A DNA stretch of 5,724 nt from an uncultured Alphaproteobacteria bacterium (GTDB lineage Bacteria > Pseudomonadota > Alphaproteobacteria > Rickettsiales > UBA1997): contig CAJBXX010000043.1 in NCBI GenBank assembly GCA_903959715.1, positions 1 through 5,724 on the forward strand, in the 5' to 3' direction. Below are positions 1 to 5,343 of this stretch, one piece after another. Position 1 is the first letter of the stretch. Every line of letters begins with the position of its first letter. The notes below the pieces were generated by a model. It was given only the letters and a program-made list of their open reading frames with translations. It did not search any database and was not told the origin of the DNA. The position numbers were made by a program, and so were the translations under genes.

Positions 1-1
1 A

Positions 2-15
2 TTTGCTTTAGCAAA
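2..15. repeat. Mini-hairpin, copy A
   Basis: TTTGC-TTTA-GCAAA is a perfect 5-bp inverted repeat around a TTTA loop (6 bp if the flanking A1-T16 pair is counted). A related hairpin sits 30 nt downstream (32-45) with the same loop and a paired C/G to T/A substitution. The stem is weak, so a role as a protein-binding site is at least as likely as an RNA hairpin. Confidence 0.5.
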
Positions 16-31
16 TTTAAGTAAATCTTAT

Positions 32-45
32 TTTGTTTTAACAAA
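32..45. repeat. Mini-hairpin, copy B
   Basis: TTTGT-TTTA-ACAAA is the partner of the hairpin at 2-15, with identical spacing and loop. The closing base pair is T-A (36/41) where copy A has C-G (6/11), so pairing is kept through a compensatory double change. Both copies are followed by a TTAA and, further on, GTAAAT, which suggests a duplicated unit with a short insertion in copy B. Confidence 0.5.
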
Positions 46-255
46 CTTAACGCGTATCAAGTAAATTTAATTTATTTAGTAAATAGATATAAATTATAAC
101 AAAAACTCTTTACAAATAAATAAATTAGTATTAAAAACTAAAAAATACTTTAAATTAGTTTTTTACTAGAATTATTATTTTTTTTAGTAAAAAATCATAT
201 TTACTATGTATTTAACAAATTTAGTTAAACATTAAATAATTTTATTAAAATAAAA

Positions 256-1044
256 ATGAGTAAAGATTCAAATGTCGCGGGAGGGAATGACGAATCATCG
301 CAAAATCCCTTTGGTTTTATATCACATTTTTTTGAACAAGTGGGTAAGGTTATTTCGGAGTTTTTTAAATCGATCATCGATTTGTTTTCTGGTAATTCTT
401 GGGAGAGCTCTAATAAAAAAAATACAGAAACAAGAAGAGAGGAGTTAAAAGAAGGGGTGAACGAAGAATCTCCAGCTAAAGAATATAAAGTTTCTCCTGG
501 AAATTTATTAAGTCAATTTGAAGAGGCCGCCGCAGATATAGCGTGTAAAAGTCAAAATTCTTCATCTAAATCTACACTTAATAAATCTTGTGAGGATGAA
601 TTTGTGAAAATCTTTACTGAGAGGAGTTTTGTTCAAGAAGAAAGCAAAAGTTATTCTCTTGATGAGGTTCCGGCTCAAAATGAACCTGAATTTCAGGGGG
701 GAGGGAAAAATCAATCATTAATTCCAAATCAATCTGCGACATCGCCAGAAGAACAACCAAGAAGGCCACGAACGGGTCATGGCTTTACCGAAGATGAAAA
801 AAGAAAATTGCCAGAAGAATTGCATAAACATTTTATTAGCAATAAATCTAAATATAATGATGATATTGATGATTTTATAAAAACATTCTCCGGTGGTGTT
901 ATTAATTTATTTCATGGCGATTATTTGCCCAATGAATTGAGAGAATTTCATCAGAATTATGAGTCAAGTATGTCTAAAACAAATCCTACAACTGCTCCGA
1001 AATCTCCAATTCCGAGTTTATCTAGCACTAGAGAAAGACAATAA
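256..1044 (+). CDS. Unrecognised amphipathic/disordered protein, 262 aa (gene 1)
   Basis: I do not recognise this protein. Residues 1-17 are polar. Residues 18-45 are rich in Phe and Ile with hydrophobics every 3-4 positions (F19, F21, F25, F26, V29, I33, F36, F37, I40, I41, L43, F44), so an amphipathic or membrane-associating helix pair is likely; it is not a cleavable signal peptide. Residues 46-170 are Ser-, Glu- and Lys-rich and probably disordered. Residues 175-236 look like a small helical domain. The tail is Ser/Pro-rich and basic (ends TRERQ). The N-terminal third resembles that of the next gene, 24 nt downstream, so the two are probably paralogues in one operon. The ATG at 256 is the first in frame; it has no Shine-Dalgarno, only an A-rich stretch. 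A run of six G (696-701) inside the gene is unusual for this base composition. A secreted effector-like role is possible but unproven. Confidence 0.8.
   Translation: MSKDSNVAGGNDESSQNPFGFISHFFEQVGKVISEFFKSIIDLFSGNSWESSNKKNTETRREELKEGVNEESPAKEYKVSPGNLLSQFEEAAADIACKSQNSSSKSTLNKSCEDEFVKIFTERSFVQEESKSYSLDEVPAQNEPEFQGGGKNQSLIPNQSATSPEEQPRRPRTGHGFTEDEKRKLPEELHKHFISNKSKYNDDIDDFIKTFSGGVINLFHGDYLPNELREFHQNYESSMSKTNPTTAPKSPIPSLSSTRERQ
696..701. repeat. G6 homopolymer in gene 1
   Basis: Six consecutive G, followed by A and GGG, encode part of Gly148-Gly150. By hand translation, losing one G would bring a stop codon within about ten codons, and adding one would also truncate the protein. Such runs are rare in DNA this AT-rich and can act as slippage sites. 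Confidence 0.6.
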
Positions 1045-1068
1045 TTTTAATAAAAATTACAAAAATTT

Positions 1069-2391
1069 ATGACTAATGATATTAAGACAAGCGGAAAAAA
1101 AGATAAAGGTTTTTTTGACAATATTTTAGATTCGTGTCTACAATTTTTCGAATCAATAATTTTGGCTGTTGAATCGGTATTCAAATCGATTTCTAATGCG
1201 TTTGAGAGCCTTTTTTCTCATAGCTCTGAAAACGAAGATTTTAAGGGTTCAAATGAAAGTTCTAAGGCTCCAGTAGGTTTGGGGGTAGAAAAAAATACGA
1301 GGGAAACCAAAAAAACAGCGAGGGAATCGCTTGTGGAGTTATTTGCGAGTAAGCCTTCAAATGAAGACCAAGAAGAAGAAAGGCGAAAACAACATGTATT
1401 TGAAGAGGCATCGAAAAAAGGTGCAATAAATTTTGTGAAAGAATATGTGACCAATATTGGAGAAAAAATTGATGAATTTGTTGCAAGTAATGATGAAGAA
1501 AAAGTTAAAAAGATTAAGGAATATTTTGTAGATAAGTATAAAGATGGTGATGAATCGTTTGATGCTAGTGAAGTAAGTCAGTTATTTGATTATGAAGTTG
1601 TGAAAAGTGCAATTATCAATTGTTGCAAAGAACTTTCGCAACAATTAAATCCTTTTAGTACATCCTTGAGGAATCAAGATCAATCTGTGGCTCCTCAATC
1701 TTCAGAATCATCACAAATTTCAGAACTACTTGTTTTTAAAAAAGAATGTTCCATTGAGGGGGGTGAAATTCCAGAAGATAAAAGGTGTGAATTTAAACGG
1801 AGATGTAAAGTTGTTGCAGAAGGTTTTGTGTTTGGATATTTTTATGTCAATGAAAATATGAGAGAATTTTGTCATTTCGAGGATGATGTAAAATTTAACA
1901 AGGTTAAGGAATATTTTGTTCAAACATCGAAAGAAAATAATGCTCAAGATTCTGCTGATTTATTTGATTGTCAAGATTTGAAAGATGCAATCATAGCTTG
2001 TATCAATAATCTGATTCCTAAAAATAATGAATTAGACAAACCTTATACAAATGGGGAGACCGTTTTTGTCGAAGAATTTATTAAACATCATAATTATCAA
2101 TATTCGAGTGAAACGAGGAAATTTTCTTTACTAGATAAAAAAGCTAAACAAGAGGAAATACAAAGATTCGTTCAAATCAAGGAATCATCAGGAAGATTTA
2201 ATATAGAAAGATTATTAATGCTGACCGAGTTAACATTAAACTTCCGTGACACTTCCTTTCATGATGATTCCTCCTGCGAGATTAAAATGGGCGAAGGCGT
2301 AGTCCCGAGGTCGTCTATTGAACTATCTTCCAATGGCCCCTTGAGTTTGCAAGAGCGGGGGGGTTGCGGAGGGGCAATTTTTTGGACTTAG
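1069..2391 (+). CDS. Unrecognised repeat-containing protein, 440 aa, apparently frameshifted at 3' end (gene 2)
   Basis: Not a family I recognise. Residues 15-50 form a long Phe/Ile-rich amphipathic stretch, like residues 18-45 of the upstream gene; both are followed by Ser-rich text and a KNT-x-ET/KNTRET-type basic patch. Two diverged copies of one module follow: residues 114-190 and 245-316, sharing (V/I)KEYFV, LFD and AII-x-C. Residues 325-395 look helical. From about residue 390 the DNA becomes less AT-rich. The frame ends at TAG 2389-2391 after a Gly/Cys-rich tail (ERGGCGGAIFWT) that looks out of frame. Removing one base in the G7 run (2357-2363) or T6 run (2378-2383) opens the frame to a TAA at 2450-2452, giving a 460-aa protein ending GDAGPNLDFK. 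The start ATG follows gene 1 by 24 nt without a Shine-Dalgarno. Probably the second gene of a two-gene operon; function unknown. Confidence 0.78.
   Translation: MTNDIKTSGKKDKGFFDNILDSCLQFFESIILAVESVFKSISNAFESLFSHSSENEDFKGSNESSKAPVGLGVEKNTRETKKTARESLVELFASKPSNEDQEEERRKQHVFEEASKKGAINFVKEYVTNIGEKIDEFVASNDEEKVKKIKEYFVDKYKDGDESFDASEVSQLFDYEVVKSAIINCCKELSQQLNPFSTSLRNQDQSVAPQSSESSQISELLVFKKECSIEGGEIPEDKRCEFKRRCKVVAEGFVFGYFYVNENMREFCHFEDDVKFNKVKEYFVQTSKENNAQDSADLFDCQDLKDAIIACINNLIPKNNELDKPYTNGETVFVEEFIKHHNYQYSSETRKFSLLDKKAKQEEIQRFVQIKESSGRFNIERLLMLTELTLNFRDTSFHDDSSCEIKMGEGVVPRSSIELSSNGPLSLQERGGCGGAIFWT
1408..1638 (+). repeat. Internal module, copy 1 (residues 114-190 of gene 2)
   Basis: Protein-level repeat paired with 1801-2016. 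Matching anchors are NFV (121-123) with GFV, EKIDEF (132-137) with ENMREF, IKEYFV (149-154) with VKEYFV, LFD (172-174) with LFD, and AIINC (181-185) with AIIAC. At DNA level a 16-nt identity (1514-1529) recurs exactly 390 nt later. The predicted content is helical and charged; no known domain is recognised. Confidence 0.75.
1758..1763. repeat. G6 homopolymer in gene 2
   Basis: A run of six G between the two internal modules, encoding part of SIEGGEIP (residues 228-235). A one-base loss would shift the frame ahead of module 2 and hit a stop within about 35 codons by hand translation. Confidence 0.6.
1801..2016 (+). repeat. Internal module, copy 2 (residues 245-316 of gene 2)
   Basis: Second copy of the module at 1408-1638. 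The offset is 131 residues at the N-terminal anchor, 130 around KEYFV and 126 around LFD, so small indels have accumulated in loops: one residue early, four between KEYFV and LFD. This drift suggests an old duplication kept under selection for structure. Confidence 0.75.
2357..2363. repeat. G7 homopolymer at the frame break of gene 2
   Basis: Seven consecutive G, the longest G run in the window. The downstream alternative frame (position mod 3 = 2) is closed upstream by TGA at 2342-2344, and the annotated frame is closed by TAG at 2389-2391, so any shift must occur between them. This tract lies in that interval and is the likeliest site; the T6 run at 2378-2383 is the alternative. Confidence 0.65.
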
Positions 2392-2452
2392 AGATTCGTT
2401 TATCCCTCGCGATGTTAATGGAGATGCTGGACCGAATTTAGATTTTAAATAA
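2392..2452 (+). other. Probable out-of-frame 3' extension of gene 2
   Basis: Downstream of the TAG, the frame one base ahead reads on as GLRDSFIPRDVNGDAGPNLD, then FK and TAA at 2450-2452. The reading is well mixed and protein-like, and base composition falls back to A/T-rich immediately after the TAA, as expected if this were the true gene end. It could be a sequencing error, a disabled end, or a phase-variable or slippage-dependent C-terminus. Confidence 0.55.
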
Positions 2453-2612
2453 ATTAAATAGAAAAAAAGTCTTTAAAATTTTGGCTTATTTTGTATTCTT
2501 AATATTGTTTTTTAATCTAGTTAATTTTTTTAAATATAAAATTAAATTAGTTTGTAATTTTAAAATTTTAAAGCGAAAATGTTTCTTCAAATTTAATTTA
2601 TTAAAAATAAAA
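2453..2612 (+). other. AT-rich gap before gene 3
   Basis: About 160 nt of A/T-rich sequence without a convincing gene, terminator or promoter. The last 21 nt before and including the ATG of gene 3 (2595-2615) match the corresponding 21 nt of gene 1 (238-258) at 18 positions; both end in ATAAAAATG. Given the composition, part of this match may be chance. Confidence 0.5.
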
Positions 2613-3116
2613 ATGTCTAATTTTTTTGATATATTCGCATCTTGTTGTGGCGAAAGAAATCCAAAAAAAATTAAAACAAAAGCTCGGTCAGAATCTCGAG
2701 AGAAGGTTGACGAAGACAAAGACAAAGACCCTAAAGCTCCTTTGCTTGAGTCTCCTCGAGCTAGAATTCCTGATTTTGATATAAAAGATTTTTTGAATAA
2801 ATGTTCAGGCGAATTTCGATCAACATTATCTCCAATCCCATCCGTTGGTTCGCATACTGAGTTGTCTAGCAAATTATCGCAATCTGAATTATTTTTTTTA
2901 TCTAGTTCCGGGTCTCCATCTTCAAATGGAGATGCAACTCCACCCACAACTCCACGCTTAACTCCAGCTCAACCACCTAGATCTCCATCTCCATTTCCAA
3001 CTCCAAGAAATTCTCTTCGTGAAGCTTTACAAATCATCGGCGATTTAATCTCTTTATCAACTCCGCCAAATAGCCCTAACAACAGCCCCAGAGAAATCAA
3101 AGAAAGATCAAGATAA
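2613..3116 (+). CDS. Unrecognised Ser/Thr-Pro-rich disordered protein, 167 aa (gene 3)
   Basis: I do not recognise the family. The N-terminus (MSNFFDIFASCCGERN) is short and hydrophobic with Cys11-Cys12, followed by a basic patch (KKIKTKAR, 18-25) and a charged stretch (26-41). Residues 42-167 are low in order and contain twelve Ser-Pro or Thr-Pro pairs (at 47, 73, 101, 109, 113, 117, 124, 126, 130, 150, 154, 158). The C-terminus is basic (EIKERSR). An upstream TTG at 2481 would add 44 residues, but these are translated AT-rich spacer; the ATG at 2613 has a leader like that of gene 1 and starts the normal codon mix. In eukaryotes, S/T-P clusters are targets of proline-directed kinases and WW-type binders, and Cys pairs beside basic patches can be lipidated, so a host-directed role is conceivable but only inferred. 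It ends 25 nt from the convergent ccoG. Confidence 0.72.
   Translation: MSNFFDIFASCCGERNPKKIKTKARSESREKVDEDKDKDPKAPLLESPRARIPDFDIKDFLNKCSGEFRSTLSPIPSVGSHTELSSKLSQSELFFLSSSGSPSSNGDATPPTTPRLTPAQPPRSPSPFPTPRNSLREALQIIGDLISLSTPPNSPNNSPREIKERSR
2936..3065 (+). repeat. Degenerate AACTCC(A/G) repeats encoding Thr-Pro units
   Basis: AACTCCA occurs at 2936, 2948, 2960 and 2999, with AACTCCG at 3059. All spacings are multiples of three (12, 12, 39, 60), so each encodes a Thr-Pro in the same frame of gene 3. ATCTCC units between them encode Ser-Pro. This suggests growth of the Pro-rich region by short in-frame duplications. Confidence 0.5.
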
Positions 3117-3141
3117 AAAATCAATTCTGGTGTTTAAAAAC

Positions 3142-4542
3142 TTATTTCCCAATAAAAATTGTTGAAATTTTTTCGATTTTTTGCGTAGCTAAATCTTGTA
3201 AAATCATTTCAATTAAAATTCTATCTTCGGAAATTTCGCTAATTTTTTGTGCCGGAATTGTTACGAAAATCTTAAGGTCAACCGCGGTTTCGGCGGGGAC
3301 TGTAAGATTTTTTTCATCATGATTGGAAATTTTAATTTCGGCAAAATTTGGCTTAGAAATTGCCAAAGAAAATTGTTTAATTTCATGATTTTTATTGATG
3401 ATTTTAAGATTATAAACATTACGAATTGAGCCGTCGCTTAAGGTTATATAAAGCGGATTGCGTTCTTGAAAAATTGAAGTCTCGATTTGAGGCTTGTAAA
3501 TCAAGCTTGTAAGCATCAATGAAGAAACCAAAATCAAAATTGCACTATAATAAAAAGTTCGGGCTTGTAAAAAACGGAATTTTTTTTGTGGAATTGGTTC
3601 GAGCAAGTGGGAGAGGGTGTCGTAACGAATTAAACCTTTGGGCAAGCCAACTTTTTCCATGACCTCGTCGCAGGCATCAATGCATAAACCGCAAGCGATA
3701 CATTCCATTTGCAAACCATTACGAATATCGATTCCCGTAGGGCAAACGACAACACATTGTTTGCAATCGATGCAATGTCCGCGATTTTCAAAACTCTCGC
3801 CACGATGCCATTTTCCTCGCTCTTCACCGCGTTTTTTATCGTAAGAAATTATTAAAGTGTTGTCGTCAAACATTACGGATTGAAAGCGCGCGTAAGGGCA
3901 CATGTAGGTGCAAACATGCTCGCGAGCAAAGCCAGCCATTAAATAGGTCATGAATCCAATGCCTGAAATCCAGCCAATAATTTTTAATGACATTTCTTTA
4001 AAGTTGAGATTTACTATTTTTTTAAGTAATGCTTGTGAATCGTTAAAATAATTCACAAAAACTAATCCCGTAACAAGGGAAATAACAATCCACGATAAAT
4101 GGGTGAGGGTTTTTTTATAAAATTTTTTAAAATTATTTTTACGATCCAAAAGAATTCTTTCATTGCGATCTCCTTGAAAAAATCGTTCGACCGCAATAAA
4201 AATATCGGTCCACACCGTTTGAAAACAAGCATATCCACACCATACTCGACCAAAAAGTGAAGTGACAAAAAATAACGCGACAGCACATAGAATTAAAATT
4301 CCTGCTAAATAAAAAACTTCTTGTGCCCAAATTTCAATGAAGAAAAAATAAATTTTGCTATTGGTGATATCAATTAGAATCGCTTGGTTCGGAGCACTTG
4401 ATCCGCGTTCAAATTTAATGAAGGGCGAGAAGCAATAAATGCTCAAAAATAGCATATTTAAACGCGATTTTAACTGGCGAAATTTTCCTTTAACATTTTG
4501 TGGATAAAGTTTTTTTCTGGCGATAAAATATTTTTCAAGCAT
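3142..4542 (-). CDS. ccoG: Cytochrome c oxidase accessory protein CcoG (FixG/RdxA family)
   Basis: Membrane-bound polyferredoxin of 466 aa, full length for the family, needed for assembly of cbb3-type cytochrome oxidase; studied homologues are linked to copper reduction and delivery to the oxidase. Membrane segments lie at about 28-45, 75-97, 148-168, 188-206 and 331-349. The Cys pair of WCGYAC (C102, C106) and CTYMCP (C211, C215) flank the second to fourth segments. Two 4Fe-4S motifs follow: C257-x2-C260-x2-C263-x3-C267-P and C281-x2-C284-x2-C287-x3-C291. The C-terminal 115 residues match the Ig-like periplasmic FixG_C domain in position. All ferredoxin cysteines are present, so it should be functional. 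F107 after C106 is Pro in some homologues. The start fits the family N-terminus (ARKKLYPQNVKGKFRQLK near residue 8). No ccoNOPQ genes lie in the window. A possible promoter on this strand within 4543-4620 is unclear. Confidence 0.95.
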   Translation of the reverse strand: MLEKYFIARKKLYPQNVKGKFRQLKSRLNMLFLSIYCFSPFIKFERGSSAPNQAILIDITNSKIYFFFIEIWAQEVFYLAGILILCAVALFFVTSLFGRVWCGYACFQTVWTDIFIAVERFFQGDRNERILLDRKNNFKKFYKKTLTHLSWIVISLVTGLVFVNYFNDSQALLKKIVNLNFKEMSLKIIGWISGIGFMTYLMAGFAREHVCTYMCPYARFQSVMFDDNTLIISYDKKRGEERGKWHRGESFENRGHCIDCKQCVVVCPTGIDIRNGLQMECIACGLCIDACDEVMEKVGLPKGLIRYDTLSHLLEPIPQKKFRFLQARTFYYSAILILVSSLMLTSLIYKPQIETSIFQERNPLYITLSDGSIRNVYNLKIINKNHEIKQFSLAISKPNFAEIKISNHDEKNLTVPAETAVDLKIFVTIPAQKISEISEDRILIEMILQDLATQKIEKISTIFIGK

Positions 4543-4566
4543 TTCTTATAAAGTTAAATTAATTGT

Positions 4567-4595
4567 TTGACAAATGTATTTTTACTAAATATATT
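4567..4595 (+). promoter_or_regulatory. Sigma70-type promoter for rplU-rpmA
   Basis: TTGACA (4567-4572), a 17-nt spacer, then TATATT (4590-4595): a perfect -35, optimal spacing and a -10 one base from consensus. Transcription would start near 4602, leaving a leader of about 57 nt before rplU. Two further TATAAT boxes (4644-4649 and 4651-4656) lie too near the start codon to be the main promoter and lack a good -35. Confidence 0.75.
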
Positions 4596-4609
4596 AGCAT
4601 ATCTTTTTT

Positions 4610-4630
4610 ACAAATTTACAAAAAATTTGT
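4610..4630 (+). promoter_or_regulatory. AT-only hairpin in the rplU leader
   Basis: ACAAATTT (4610-4617), a 5-nt loop and AAATTTGT (4623-4630) form a perfect 8-bp inverted repeat between the predicted transcription start and the rplU start codon. The stem has only one G-C pair type at its outer part and would be weak. It might be a leader element or just a product of base composition. Confidence 0.3.
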
Positions 4631-4658
4631 TTAATTTACTAGCTATAATTTATAATCT

Positions 4659-4973
4659 ATGTTTGCAATTGTTGAGACGGGTGGAAAGCAATACCGCGTT
4701 GCCCCCAATGATAAATTAATCGTCGAAAAACTCGTTGGTGATGTCGGCACAAAAATTACTCTTGAAAAAGTTTTGCTCGTTAATAGCGAGAAAGGCGAAT
4801 TAAGTGTTGGAGCCCCTTTCGTTAGTGGTGCCCAAGTCGAAGCCGAAATTCTTAAATCTTTTAAAAATGATAAGGTGATTATCTTTAAAAAAAGAAGAAG
4901 ACAAAATTCGCGTAGAAAACGCGGACATCGTCAACAACAAACATTGTTGAAAATTTTGTCAATTAAGGCATAG
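4659..4973 (+). CDS. rplU: 50S ribosomal protein L21
   Basis: L21 binds 23S rRNA in the large ribosomal subunit. The 104-aa length is typical of bacterial L21. The conserved N-terminus (MFAIVETGGKQYRV) and the signature region IIFKKRRRQNSRRKRGHRQ (74-92) followed by T-LLKI are clear, and the strongly basic segment 77-92 is the rRNA-binding part. It is the first gene of a two-gene unit with rpmA, 28 nt apart, the standard bacterial arrangement, behind the promoter at 4567-4595. There is no Shine-Dalgarno before the ATG; the upstream bases are A/T only apart from a C. Confidence 0.97.
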   Translation: MFAIVETGGKQYRVAPNDKLIVEKLVGDVGTKITLEKVLLVNSEKGELSVGAPFVSGAQVEAEILKSFKNDKVIIFKKRRRQNSRRKRGHRQQQTLLKILSIKA

Positions 4974-5001
4974 CAAATTTTAACTTTTTAATTTAAATAC
5001 T

Positions 5002-5265
5002 ATGGCAACAAAGAAAGCGGGTGGAAGCTCGCGAAATGGACGCGACTCAGCGGGCAGAAGGCTCGGCGTCAAAAAATATGGCAGTCAATCAGTTAAGGCT
5101 GGAAACATTATAGTGCGTCAAAGAGGCACTAAATGGCATCCTGGTGAAAATGTTGGAATCGGCAAAGATCATACAATTTTTGCAAAAATTGCTGGCATTG
5201 TTGAGTTCGTAAAAACAACTCGCAAAAACCGCATTTTTATTAATGTTGTTCCGGTTACGAACTAA
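5002..5265 (+). CDS. rpmA: 50S ribosomal protein L27
   Basis: L27 sits near the peptidyl transferase centre, its flexible N-terminus reaching towards the P-site tRNA. The 87-aa length and the sequence are typical: [20 protein letters not shown] at the N-terminus and [19 protein letters not shown] (36-54), the family signature. The N-terminus begins directly with the functional AxKK sequence, so no Firmicutes-type cleaved extension is present. It is translated from the rplU transcript, again without a visible Shine-Dalgarno, and is followed 22-28 nt later by an intrinsic terminator. Confidence 0.97.
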   Translation: MATKKAGGSSRNGRDSAGRRLGVKKYGSQSVKAGNIIVRQRGTKWHPGENVGIGKDHTIFAKIAGIVEFVKTTRKNRIFINVVPVTN

Positions 5266-5286
5266 TTTTAATCAAATTAAAAACAT

Positions 5287-5326
5287 AAAAAGGCACTAAA
5301 TTATTTAAAAATATTAGTGCTTTTTT
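5287..5326 (+). terminator. Intrinsic terminator of rplU-rpmA
   Basis: GCACTAA (5293-5299) pairs perfectly with TTAGTGC (5314-5320) around a 14-nt A/T loop, followed by TTTTTT (5321-5326). Upstream AAAAAG extends the stem against the T-tract, with one G-T wobble. Because an A-tract precedes the stem, it could also stop transcription on the minus strand. Confidence 0.88.
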
Positions 5327-5343
5327 ATTGTCTTTTATCTCAA

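Larger units (their letters stand above)
1..255. other. AT-rich non-coding leader upstream of gene 1
   Basis: No credible ORF lies here. The stretch is almost entirely A/T and presumably carries the promoter of the gene at 256, but no clean -35/-10 pair stands out: TTTACA at 109-114 and TACTAT at 202-207 are isolated half-matches. It holds two related mini-hairpins (2-15 and 32-45), an inverted repeat TTTAAC-N7-GTTAAA (211-229), and five copies of a TTTA-(GC/AC/GT)-AAA 9-mer (7-15, 37-45, 75-83, 183-191, 211-219). The start of the sequence is cut by the window, so an upstream gene cannot be judged. Confidence 0.6.

Noticed and set aside
1..255. CRISPR array or tandem repeat array
   Set aside because: The recurring 9-mers have irregular spacing and no repeat-spacer structure; nothing else in the window looks like CRISPR.
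1218..1947. Minus-strand open frames (73-78 aa) inside gene 2
   Set aside because: They overlap the internal-repeat coding frame, and their Phe/Ser/Leu-rich text is what antisense of Glu/Lys-rich coding gives.
2481..2612. TTG-initiated 44-residue N-terminal extension of gene 3, with hydrophobic character like a membrane segment
   Set aside because: The hydrophobicity comes from T-rich spacer read as Phe/Leu/Ile. The ATG at 2613 has a leader resembling gene 1 and marks the change in composition.
2486..2947. 153-aa open frame on the minus strand opposite gene 3
   Set aside because: Its C-terminal half is translated A/T-rich spacer and its N-terminal half mirrors the S/T-P coding strand; the plus-strand frame has the better codon mix, leader and stop position.
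3630..4286. Open frames overlapping ccoG on both strands (65-74 aa)
   Set aside because: They are out-of-frame shadows of a clearly conserved gene and have no recognisable content.
4545..4572. TTGTCA-N17-TATAAG on the minus strand as the ccoG promoter
   Set aside because: The -10 box ends two bases before the ATG, so transcription would begin inside the coding sequence; it conflicts with the well-supported start.
4543..4658. FNR-type operator upstream of ccoG
   Set aside because: I looked for TTGAT-N4-ATCAA because cbb3 genes are often oxygen-controlled; no adequate match is present.
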